Part shown: positions 25,303 to 32,861 of the stretch, piece by piece
Numbering within the stretch: the first letter of the stretch is position 1
Layout: the number at the start of each line of letters is the position of its first letter
Origin: Pseudomonas sp. KK4
GTDB lineage: Bacteria > Pseudomonadota > Gammaproteobacteria > Pseudomonadales > Pseudomonadaceae
Assembly: GCF_001984065.1 (NCBI RefSeq)
Contig: NZ_LYVP01000044.1
Coordinates: forward strand, 1 to 43,487
DNA: 43,487 bases
Reading direction: 5' to 3'
The notes under the pieces: generated by a model
What the model saw: the letters and a program-made list of their open reading frames with translations, nothing else
What the model was told of the DNA's origin: nothing
The model's database searches: none
Position numbers and translations under genes: made by a program

Positions 25303-26136
25303 TCAACCGCAGCTGGGCACATTCTTTTCCTGACGTTTGGCTTCACCCCACAGGGCGTCCAACTCTTCGAGGGTGCAATCTTCCATGGGACGGTGGGTGT
25401 CGCGCAATGCCTGTTCGATAAAACGGAAGCGCCGTTCGAACTTGCCGTTGGCGCCGCGCAGCGCGGTTTCCGGGTCGACCTTCAGATGCCGCGCCAGATT
25501 GACCACTGAAAACAGCAGATCACCGACTTCATCGGCAATCGCCGCCGGGTCGTTATCGGCCATCGCCTCGAGTATTTCGTCGAGCTCCTCACGGACCTTG
25601 TCCAGCACTGGCAAGGCATCCGGCCAGTCGAAACCCACCTGCCCTGCGCGTTTTTGCAGCTTGGCCGAGCGGGACAAGGCCGGCAAAGCGGCGGGCACGT
25701 CATCGAGCAAGGACAGCTGTTGCGGCGCGTCGGATTTCTCGGCGCGCTCTTCGGCCTTGATTTCCTCCCAGCGCTGCTTGACCTGCTCTTCATTCAAACG
25801 CGGTACATCCAGCGGCGCGTAGAGATCGCCGGTAGGGAATACGTGAGGATGACGGCGGATCAGCTTGCGGGTGATGCTGTCGACCACACCGGCGAATTCA
25901 AAGCGCCCTTCTTCCCGGGCCAGCTGACTGTAATACACCACCTGGAACAGCAGGTCGCCCAGTTCACCCTGCAAGTGATCGAAATCACCGCGCTCGATGG
26001 CGTCGGCAACTTCGTAGGCCTCTTCCAGGGTATGCGGGACGATGGTGGCGTAGGTCTGCTTGATGTCCCACGGGCAACCGTACTGCGGGTCGCGCAGGCG
26101 GTTCATGAGGTGTAGCAGATCATCGAGGCTGTACAT
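25303..26136 (-). CDS. mazG: Nucleoside triphosphate pyrophosphohydrolase MazG
   Basis: This 277-residue protein hydrolyses NTPs to NMP and PPi and removes abnormal nucleotides; in E. coli it lowers ppGpp during starvation. Two MazG domains are seen: the first begins LMNRLRDPQYGCPWDIKQTYATIVPHTLEEAYEVADAIE, the second around EVGDLLFSVVNLARHLKVDPE with metal-binding Glu residues. The start is either 26136 or one codon earlier (26139). It follows relA on the same strand, a pairing found in many gammaproteobacteria, with a REP pair between them. Length is typical. Confidence 0.95.
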   Translation of the reverse strand: MYSLDDLLHLMNRLRDPQYGCPWDIKQTYATIVPHTLEEAYEVADAIERGDFDHLQGELGDLLFQVVYYSQLAREEGRFEFAGVVDSITRKLIRRHPHVFPTGDLYAPLDVPRLNEEQVKQRWEEIKAEERAEKSDAPQQLSLLDDVPAALPALSRSAKLQKRAGQVGFDWPDALPVLDKVREELDEILEAMADNDPAAIADEVGDLLFSVVNLARHLKVDPETALRGANGKFERRFRFIEQALRDTHRPMEDCTLEELDALWGEAKRQEKNVPSCG

Positions 26137-26160
26137 CATTTATGTCTCACCACAATAAAC

Positions 26161-26251
26161 CTGTGGGAGCGGGCTTGCTCGCGAAGAGGGAGTGTCATCA
26201 ACGTTTCACTGTCTGACACACCGCTTTCGCGAGCAAGCCCGCTCCCACAGG
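26161..26251. repeat. Inverted pair of REP elements (REPIN) between relA and mazG
   Basis: Perfect REP cores (CTGTGGGAGCGGGCTTGCTC and its reverse complement) flank a 30-base spacer. The insertion lies between the co-directional relA and mazG genes, where its hairpin may lower mazG expression relative to relA. Confidence 0.92.
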
Positions 26252-26261
26252 ACGGCCATCT

Positions 26262-28505
26262 TCAAGGCGTACGGTTACGCCGGGTTTCGATGATGTTCGG
26301 CAACTGGGAAATCCGCCCCAGCAACCGCCCCAACGCATCCAGCCCCGGAATCTCGATGGTCAGGGACATCAACGCCGTGTTGTCCTCCTTGTTCGAGCGG
26401 GTATTGACCGCCAACACGTTGATCCGCTCGTTGAGCAGCACCTGAGACACGTCACGCAGCAGCCCCGAACGGTCGTAGGCACGGATGACAATGTCCACCG
26501 GATAAGTGAGCACCGGCACCGGCCCCCAACTGACCTGGATGATCCGCTCCGGCTCGCGCCCGCCCAATTGCAGCACCGAGGCGCAATCCTGACGGTGAAT
26601 GCTGACGCCACGGCCCTGGGTGATGTAACCGACGATCGCATCCCCCGGCAACGGCTGGCAGCAACCCGCCATTTGCGTCATCAGGTTGCCGACGCCTTGG
26701 ATCTGAATGTCGCCACGCTTGCCCGGTTTGTAACCGGTGGCCTTGCGCGGAATCAGCTCCAGCTGTTCGTTGCCGCGCTCCGGCTCGACCAGTTGCTGTG
26801 CCAGGTTGACCAGTTGCGCCAGGCGCAGGTCACCGGCCCCGAGGGCAGCAAACATGTCCTCGGCGGTTTTCATGTTGGCCTTGTCGGCCAGCTTGTCGAA
26901 ATCCACCGCTGGCAGGCCGAGGCGATTGAGCTCGCGCTCGAGCAGGGTTTTACCGGCGGCTACGTTCTGGTCGCGCGCCTGCAGCTTGAACCAGTGCACG
27001 ATCTTCGCCCGCGCCCGGGATGTGGTGACGTAACCCAGGTTCGGGTTCAGCCAGTCGCGGCTCGGCGTGCCGTGCTTGCTGGTGATGATCTCGACCTGTT
27101 CACCGGTTTGCAGGCTGTAGTTGAGCGGTACGATGCGCCCGTTGATCTTGGCGCCACGGCAGTTGTGACCGATCTCGGTGTGCACGCGGTAGGCGAAGTC
27201 CAGCGGCGTCGCCCCCTTGGGCAAGTCGATGGCGTGACCGTCAGGGGTGAAGATGTAGACGCGATCGGGCTCGATATCGACCCGCAGCTGTTCTGCCAGA
27301 CCGCCGATATCGCCCAGCTCTTCGTGCCACTCGAGCACCTGACGCAGCCAGGAAATTTTCTCTTCGTAGTGATTGGAGCCGGACTTGACGTCGGTGCCCT
27401 TGTAGCGCCAGTGCGCGCAAACGCCGAGCTCGGCCTCTTCGTGCATGGCGTGGGTGCGGATCTGCACCTCCAGCACCTTGCCCTCGGGCCCGATCACCGC
27501 GGTGTGCAGCGAGCGGTAGCCGTTCTCTTTGGGGTTGGCGATGTAGTCGTCGAACTCTTTCGGGATGTGCCGCCACAGGGTGTGGACGATGCCGAGCGCG
27601 GTGTAGCAGTCGCGCATTTCCGGCACCAGCACGCGAACGGCGCGCACGTCGTAGATCTGGCTGAATTCCAGACCCTTGCGCTGCATTTTGCGCCAGATCG
27701 AATAGATGTGTTTGGCCCGGCCGCTGATATCGGCTTCGACGCCTGTGGCCTGCAGCTCGTTTTTCAGCTGGCACATCACGTCGCTGATGAAGCGTTCGCG
27801 GTCCAGCCGCCGCTCGTGGAGCAGCTTGGCGATCTGTTTGTACTGGTCGGGCTCAAGGTAACGAAAGGATAAATCCTCCAGTTCCCACTTGATGTGGCCG
27901 ATCCCCAGACGGTGGGCGAGCGGCGCGTAGATGTCGAAGACTTCACGGGCCACGCGGTTGCGCTTCTCGTCGTCGGCGGTTTTCACCGCGCGGATCGCAC
28001 AGGTGCGCTCGGCCAGTTTGATCAGCGCGACACGAACGTCGTCGACCATGGCCACCAGCATCTTGCGCAGGTTTTCCACCTGGCCCTGAGTGCCCATCAC
28101 CATGGACTTGCGCGGGCTCAGACTGTCGCTGATCGCCGCCATGCGTTGCACGCCGTCGATGAGTTTGGCCACCACCGGACCGAAGCGCTGGCTGACCGCC
28201 GGCAACGGAATCTGGCCTTCGCGCACGCCGCGGTAAAGGACCGCAGCGACCAGGGAATCCTGATCGAGCTTGAGGTCGGCGAGAATCTCGGCAATTTCAA
28301 GGCCGGTGCGGAAGCTGGAATTGCCTTCCGACCACAGATTCTTCGCCGCATTGGCTTGTTGTTCAGCCTCGCGAGCGTACTCGCAGGCTTCCTTCAAGGC
28401 TTCGCGATCCAGTGCCAGATCGACACTGACCGCATGATCGAGCCAAGCCTCGAGATTGATACTGCCGTCGGTGTTGATCGGCTGGTGTGCTCTCACCTGT
28501 ACCAT
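26262..28505 (-). CDS. relA: (p)ppGpp synthetase RelA
   Basis: This 747-residue protein makes (p)ppGpp on stalled ribosomes. Domains in order: pseudo-hydrolase (HD) domain, about residues 20-190, lacking an intact HD/ED metal motif (YRGVREGQIPLPAV in the expected place); synthetase, about 240-370, with EFDDYIANPKENGYRSLHT; TGS, about 405-470, with VYIFTPDGHAIDLPKGATPLDFAY; central zinc-finger-like CCQPLPGD; and a C-terminal ACT domain. Length matches Pseudomonas RelA exactly (747 recalled). It lies 122 bases after rlmD. Ribosome-bound starvation sensor. Confidence 0.97.
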   Translation of the reverse strand: MVQVRAHQPINTDGSINLEAWLDHAVSVDLALDREALKEACEYAREAEQQANAAKNLWSEGNSSFRTGLEIAEILADLKLDQDSLVAAVLYRGVREGQIPLPAVSQRFGPVVAKLIDGVQRMAAISDSLSPRKSMVMGTQGQVENLRKMLVAMVDDVRVALIKLAERTCAIRAVKTADDEKRNRVAREVFDIYAPLAHRLGIGHIKWELEDLSFRYLEPDQYKQIAKLLHERRLDRERFISDVMCQLKNELQATGVEADISGRAKHIYSIWRKMQRKGLEFSQIYDVRAVRVLVPEMRDCYTALGIVHTLWRHIPKEFDDYIANPKENGYRSLHTAVIGPEGKVLEVQIRTHAMHEEAELGVCAHWRYKGTDVKSGSNHYEEKISWLRQVLEWHEELGDIGGLAEQLRVDIEPDRVYIFTPDGHAIDLPKGATPLDFAYRVHTEIGHNCRGAKINGRIVPLNYSLQTGEQVEIITSKHGTPSRDWLNPNLGYVTTSRARAKIVHWFKLQARDQNVAAGKTLLERELNRLGLPAVDFDKLADKANMKTAEDMFAALGAGDLRLAQLVNLAQQLVEPERGNEQLELIPRKATGYKPGKRGDIQIQGVGNLMTQMAGCCQPLPGDAIVGYITQGRGVSIHRQDCASVLQLGGREPERIIQVSWGPVPVLTYPVDIVIRAYDRSGLLRDVSQVLLNERINVLAVNTRSNKEDNTALMSLTIEIPGLDALGRLLGRISQLPNIIETRRNRTP

Positions 28506-28627
28506 CTTGCTTACCTTCCCTACGACGCAGATTCAATGCGTCAAATCGCTGACCTTCGTTGCCCGTGCGCCCACGTCGGGCTGGTGCGCGGCTGCACGGG
28601 CGGGCCAGTCGGACCAGACGAGCCTTC

Positions 28628-29980
28628 CTAGCTCGCTTCAAATAACGCCATGGCTTCGACATGTGCCGTTTGAGGAAACATATCGAGAATCCCGGCACGT
28701 TTTAACCGGTAGCCCTGCTTGATCAATTCGACCGTGTCGCGCGCCAGAGTTGCAGGGTTGCACGACACATACACCAACCGTTCGGCGCCCAGGGTCTTGA
28801 GCTTGCGCACCACCTCGAAAGCACCGTCACGCGGTGGGTCCAAGAGTACCGCACAAAAGCCCTCGCGCGCCCATTCGGCGTCGGTCAAAGGCTGGGATAA
28901 ATCCGCCTGAAAAAACTTCACGTTATGCAGATTATTGCTAATGGCGTTCGCGGCTGCCCGCTCGACCATCACCTGCACCCCTTCCACCGCCACCACTTCG
29001 CGAACGGATTGCGCCAGCGGCAAGGCAAAGTTACCCAAGCCGCAGAACAAGTCCAGCACCCGCTCATCCGCGGTCGGTTTCAGCCATTGCAGCGCCTGGT
29101 CCACCATCGCTTCGTTGACCCCGGCGTTGACCTGAACGAAGTCGCCGGGACGATACGCCAGTTCCAGGTTCCATTGCTCCAGACGATAGCCCAACACTTG
29201 ATCGGCTTCGACCGGTTGTGGTTCACCCTCGCCGTGCAGCCACAACTGGGCCTGATGGAACGCACAGAAATCCTTGAGGATCGTCAGGTCCGTCTCGGAC
29301 AACGGTGCCATGTGGCGCAGCAGCACCGCCAGCGACGATCCGGCGAACAACTCCACATGCCCGAGTGCCTGGGGCTTGCTCAAACGTCGGAGCATCTCCG
29401 GCAAACGGGTCATGATCGGTTGCAAGGGCTGTACCAGCACCGGGCATTCGTCGATGGCGACGATGTCCTGGCTGCCGGCGGCGCGGAAGCCGACTTCGAG
29501 CTTCTTGGTTTTGATGTCCCAACGCACCGCCACCCGGGCGCGGCGACGGTAAGCGAATTCCGGACCGCTCAAAGGGGCGGCCCACTCTTGCGGCTCGACG
29601 CCGGCGACTCGGGACAATTGCTCGGCGAGCATGCGCTGTTTCAGGGCAAGCTGTTCGCTGTGCGGCAGATGCTGCACGCTGCACCCGCCGCAGCGACCGG
29701 CATGGACACAGGGTGCCGGGCGACGCAGTTCGCTGGCCTTGAACACCCGCTCGGTGCGCGCCTCGACCACTTTGCCATGGGCACCGAGCACCCGCGCCTC
29801 GACCTCTTCACCGGCCAACGCGCCGATGACGAACCAGGTACGACCTTCGAAAAACGCGATACCGCGACCGTCATTGGCCAGGCGCTCGATGGTCAGGCGC
29901 TGCTTTTTGCCGGTCGGGACTTGCGGGGCCTTGCTGCCGCCGGTGGGCTGGAAGCGCAGGCCTCTCTCATGCTTGGCCAT
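28628..29980 (-). CDS. rlmD: 23S rRNA m5U1939 methyltransferase RlmD
   Basis: This 450-residue protein methylates U1939 of 23S rRNA with SAM. It has an N-terminal TRAM domain (about 22-80, KQRLTIERLANDGRGIAF), [4Fe-4S] ligands Cys91, Cys97, Cys100 and Cys179, the SAM-binding DLFCGLGNFALPL (about 310-322) and the catalytic Cys407 in VSCNPATL. The ATG overlaps the cysM stop codon by one base (TGATG), so translation is coupled. This arrangement, cysM-rlmD-relA, matches the PA0932-PA0934 order. Confidence 0.96.
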   Translation of the reverse strand: MAKHERGLRFQPTGGSKAPQVPTGKKQRLTIERLANDGRGIAFFEGRTWFVIGALAGEEVEARVLGAHGKVVEARTERVFKASELRRPAPCVHAGRCGGCSVQHLPHSEQLALKQRMLAEQLSRVAGVEPQEWAAPLSGPEFAYRRRARVAVRWDIKTKKLEVGFRAAGSQDIVAIDECPVLVQPLQPIMTRLPEMLRRLSKPQALGHVELFAGSSLAVLLRHMAPLSETDLTILKDFCAFHQAQLWLHGEGEPQPVEADQVLGYRLEQWNLELAYRPGDFVQVNAGVNEAMVDQALQWLKPTADERVLDLFCGLGNFALPLAQSVREVVAVEGVQVMVERAAANAISNNLHNVKFFQADLSQPLTDAEWAREGFCAVLLDPPRDGAFEVVRKLKTLGAERLVYVSCNPATLARDTVELIKQGYRLKRAGILDMFPQTAHVEAMALFEAS

Positions 29981-30882
29981 CAGTTGGGCGCGTCGAAAAT
30001 GCCGGTCGACAAGTAACGGTCGCCACGGTCGCAGATGATCGCGACGATCACCGCGTTTTCAACTTCTTTGGACAGACGCAGCATTGCCGCCACCGCACCG
30101 CCCGACGACACGCCGCAGAAAATGCCTTCCTCGCGGGCCAGACGACGGGTCACGTCTTCGGCTTCGCTTTGCGCCATGTCGACGATCCGGTCCACGCGAT
30201 CGGCCTGGTAGATCTTCGGCAGGTATTCCTGCGGCCAGCGACGAATGCCCGGGATGGCCGAGCCTTCCATCGGCTGAAGACCGATGATCTGCACGTTATC
30301 GCTCTGCTCTTTCAAATAGCGCGAAACGCCCATGATGGTACCGGTGGTGCCCATGGAACTGACGAAATGGGTAATGGAGCCCTGGGTCTGGCGCCAGATT
30401 TCCGGGCCGGTGGTGGTGTAGTGCGCCTCGGGGTTGTCACCGTTGGCGAACTGATCCAGCACCTTGCCGCGGCCTTCGGCTTCCATACGCTGGGCCAGGT
30501 CGCGGGCGCCTTCCATGCCTTGTTCCTGGGTGACCAGAATCAGCTCGGCACCGTAGGCGGTCATCGCAGCCTTGCGCTCGGCACTGGAGTTGTCCGGCAT
30601 GATCAGGATCATCTTGTAACCCTTGATAGCGGCGGCCATGGCCAGCGCAATCCCGGTATTACCCGAGGTCGCTTCGATCAGCGTATCACCGGCGTGGATC
30701 TGCCCGCGCAATTCGGCACGCGTGATCATCGACAGCGCCGGACGGTCCTTGACCGAACCCGCCGGGTTGTTCCCCTCGAGCTTGAGCAAAAGGGTATTGC
30801 TGGTGGCGCCAGGCAGGCGCTGCAAACGGACCAGCGGAGTGTTGCCGACGCAATCGGCGATGGTTGGGTACTGCAAGGTCAT
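29980..30882 (-). CDS. cysM: Cysteine synthase B
   Basis: This 300-residue PLP enzyme makes cysteine (from O-acetylserine and sulfide) or S-sulfocysteine from thiosulfate. The PLP lysine is Lys45 in NPAGSVKDRPA, the phosphate-binding TSGNTGIALA loop is near 70-80, and GTTGT and SSGGA complete the site. The start is the ATG at 30882 (MTLQYPTIADCVGNTPLV), which is the family start; an open frame upstream to 31128 is spurious. It leads the cysM-rlmD-relA-mazG run. In PAO1 the gene beside cysM is pirA (recalled); here that receptor is missing. Confidence 0.95.
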   Translation of the reverse strand: MTLQYPTIADCVGNTPLVRLQRLPGATSNTLLLKLEGNNPAGSVKDRPALSMITRAELRGQIHAGDTLIEATSGNTGIALAMAAAIKGYKMILIMPDNSSAERKAAMTAYGAELILVTQEQGMEGARDLAQRMEAEGRGKVLDQFANGDNPEAHYTTTGPEIWRQTQGSITHFVSSMGTTGTIMGVSRYLKEQSDNVQIIGLQPMEGSAIPGIRRWPQEYLPKIYQADRVDRIVDMAQSEAEDVTRRLAREEGIFCGVSSGGAVAAMLRLSKEVENAVIVAIICDRGDRYLSTGIFDAPN

Positions 30883-30991
30883 GGCGTATTCGCAATCCAG
30901 ACTGCGGGGGCGCCTATCATACCGGCAAACCTGCGAACGCCATATCACGCAAAGTGAGGTGCTTATGGTTTGTGGGAATAAGGAAAAATCG

Positions 30992-31017
30992 GTGGCGAAT
31001 GTGAGGTTTTTCGCCAC
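30992..31017. other. Hairpin in the gap between cysM and the secreted-protein gene
   Basis: GTGGCGAA and TTCGCCAC form a perfect 8-bp stem around a ten-base loop. The 376-base gap 30883-31258 otherwise shows a possible short plus-strand frame (30965-31135, 56 codons, not convincing), and imperfect dyads such as ACGTCT...AGACG near 31210-31230 just ahead of the next gene. Confidence 0.3.
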
Positions 31018-31258
31018 GCTCCTACAGATGTCTCGATTGAGTACGAAACGTCTGTCAGAAGTGCATTTTTCTGTAGGAAAGAAGATTGAATGGATCGGAA
31101 GTTTCCCGCGCTTTGAAGCGGCATGCATGAACTAGTGCCAGCGAGCGGCAGTAGATAATCTTTTCCGGTGGGCGGTGACTGCTCACAGACGCATTAACAC
31201 ACTCAACGTCTAACGCAACGTTCAGACGCCAAGCTGATTTTCGTCAAGGAAGAAACAA

Positions 31259-31639
31259 ATGAAAACATTACTTGCACTTCCGCTCGCCGCTTTAATATTG
31301 GTGAGTGGTCAAGCCACAGCTGCATGCACTTATATACAGAACACCTACAGTGGGATCGTGCCTGCAAATTCGGAAGTTATCGTACAAGGCCCTTTCACCA
31401 TCACTGGCTCCAATGGCTGTCGACAGGCAAACATTACCTCCACCATTACTGGCCTTGGCAGAGGTTCACCTCCAAACTTGGTCATTGAAAAACTGGATGG
31501 ATCAATCTGGAGATATGCCGACGGAGGCAATCGTAGCAATGCGTCAGTACTGGGTTCGCTGGGAACTTACAGAGTTCGCCATATAAACAATGAAAACGTG
31601 CCAAAAGGATATTCCGGCACTACTCGATATGGTCGATAA
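31259..31639 (+). CDS. Small secreted protein of unknown function
   Basis: This 126-residue protein has a textbook signal peptide (MKTLLALPLAALILVSGQATA, cleavage before residue 22). The mature domain of about 105 residues is Gly/Ser/Asn/Thr-rich with alternating hydrophobics (VIVQGPFTITGSNG, ITSTITGLGRG), which looks like a beta sandwich or jelly-roll, and has two cysteines (23 and 54) for a disulfide. Shine-Dalgarno AAGGAAG lies about seven bases ahead. AT content is visibly higher than its neighbours, consistent with transfer. I do not recognise the family. It occupies the site that pirA fills in PAO1. Confidence 0.75.
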   Translation: MKTLLALPLAALILVSGQATAACTYIQNTYSGIVPANSEVIVQGPFTITGSNGCRQANITSTITGLGRGSPPNLVIEKLDGSIWRYADGGNRSNASVLGSLGTYRVRHINNENVPKGYSGTTRYGR

Positions 31640-31652
31640 CTGTTAAGGCTGC

Positions 31653-31679
31653 CGGTGCCCGCCTGCGGGCCGGGCACCG
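31653..31679. terminator. GC-rich hairpin between convergent orphan genes
   Basis: GGTGCCCG and CGGGCACC pair perfectly around a nine-base loop, with an extra flanking pair. It is 14 bases after the secreted-protein stop and six bases from the end of the convergent orphan gene. No T-run, so termination is probable by position only. Confidence 0.45.
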
Positions 31680-31684
31680 CGGCT

Positions 31685-32185
31685 TCAGGCCTTGATGCTG
31701 ATGGAAAGCTCACTTTGAGCAGAGGTCGCAAAATACGAGAGCGCGCCAAGGACATGATTTGCCCGAATCAAGCTTCTGGTGATTTCATGAAAACCTCTCG
31801 CCTCACCTTCGCTATTTTCCAGTCGGTCTACAAGCATCTCATTGAACATCGCTATCGCATTAAATTTGACGTCAGTACCCGTTGGGCGACCAGCCTCATC
31901 ATAAGCCATTCTGCCTGAAGTAAAAAAGTTAGCGACTTCATCGCCTATCAGGCCACTTTCATACAGCAAAGAACCAGCCATTGCGAGTTCATGACTACTT
32001 ACGGATGAAAAATCATATCGCCTCAATGAGTGCTTCAAGTCTTCGATCGACAGCTCATTCGTCAGATCTAGCGCACGAACAGCATCATCAGCAGTTTTCT
32101 TGGTGAAACCATTAATCGTCTCAGAAGGATTTTGGATAACAAAACCTTCTGACCTCATCGACAACGTGGGCAATTGAATATTCAC
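31685..32185 (-). CDS. Orphan cytoplasmic protein of unknown function
   Basis: This 166-residue protein starts at a GTG (32185) with AAGGAG six bases ahead. A longer frame to 32227 lacks a ribosome site. The sequence is acidic and predominantly helical (SIEDLKHSLRRYDFSS, HELAMAGSLLYESGLIGDEVANFF, SLIRANHVLGALSYFATSAQS), with a helix-rich, four-helix-bundle look and no membrane span or signal. AT content is well above the window average. No family or catalytic motif recognised. It is convergent with the secreted protein and followed (upstream, minus strand) by the nuclease pseudogene, all in an accessory patch. Confidence 0.7.
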   Translation of the reverse strand: MNIQLPTLSMRSEGFVIQNPSETINGFTKKTADDAVRALDLTNELSIEDLKHSLRRYDFSSVSSHELAMAGSLLYESGLIGDEVANFFTSGRMAYDEAGRPTGTDVKFNAIAMFNEMLVDRLENSEGEARGFHEITRSLIRANHVLGALSYFATSAQSELSISIKA

Positions 32186-32314
32186 AAGTATCTCCTTGGT
32201 TTTATATCTTCTTCTAAATATCGCCACCCACTTTCAAACCTTTAGACTTCACTTTATGTTCCGACCCATTAACATGTTGCGAATTATCTCAAACCTGCCA
32301 ATCGCAAATATTCC

Positions 32315-32748
32315 TTACTGCGCATCAATCCGCTCCGCATTCTGAACATGGAACTCATGCAGTTTTGCCTGCAACAACTGCTTGTCCGGCAAGCGGGTCT
32401 GGCGACCTCGACGTTGTGTGACCAGGACAATTGTCACGCCAGTGGTGCGACTTTTTCTTCGCCGCGGTAGATCTCATGGAATTGGCGCATGCGGAACAGA
32501 TTTGACCGAGTAAAACCACGCAATCCCGGCTGTGTCATAGCCAGATGCTCAGCCAGTTGGCCAACCACCGAATCCCCCCACTCGGCGTTTTCCAGCTTGC
32601 GGCGGATATACGCACCAACCTGCCAGTACCGTTCGATCAGTTGCGTATTGACCGTCTGTATCGCCTGTTGGCGGGCTCCTTTGATCAGCGCAATCACTTC
32701 ATTGAAACGGTCGACGGGTAGCTTACCGGGCACTTCGGGCGCGTTCAT
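32315..32748 (-). pseudogene. Broken DUF1016/YhcG-type PDDEXK nuclease gene
   Basis: From ATG 32748 (AGGAG nearby) the frame gives about 104 residues of the DUF1016 N-terminal domain (FNEVIALIKGARQQAIQTVN, YWQVGAYIRRKLE, GFTRSNLFRMRQF...KVAPLA) and stops at a TGA (32434-32436). Directly after the stop the same frame continues QLSWSHN, the next words of the family, so the stop is probably a CGA-to-TGA mutation. A few codons later the sequence jumps, in another frame, to the family's C-terminal end TRLPDKQLLQAKLHEFH, ending TAA at 32315. About 150-200 residues including the nuclease core are therefore deleted. It is a dead remnant. Confidence 0.8.
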
Positions 32749-32861
32749 GCTCAACTCCTGACGGGAGTAAAAGCCAGAGCCTAACCTGTCAAGCACGCGT
32801 AAAAACGCCGCTGATACCCTTTAGGAAATGTCATACAAGATTACCGGAACGCTCCGGCAAA

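Noticed and set aside
30883..31128. An 82-codon upstream extension of the cysM reading frame on the minus strand
   Set aside because: The conserved CysM N-terminus starts at 30882; the extension has no family similarity.
30965..31135. A 56-codon plus-strand frame in the gap before the secreted-protein gene
   Set aside because: No clear ribosome site or protein character; overlaps the spurious cysM extension and shows no conserved motif.
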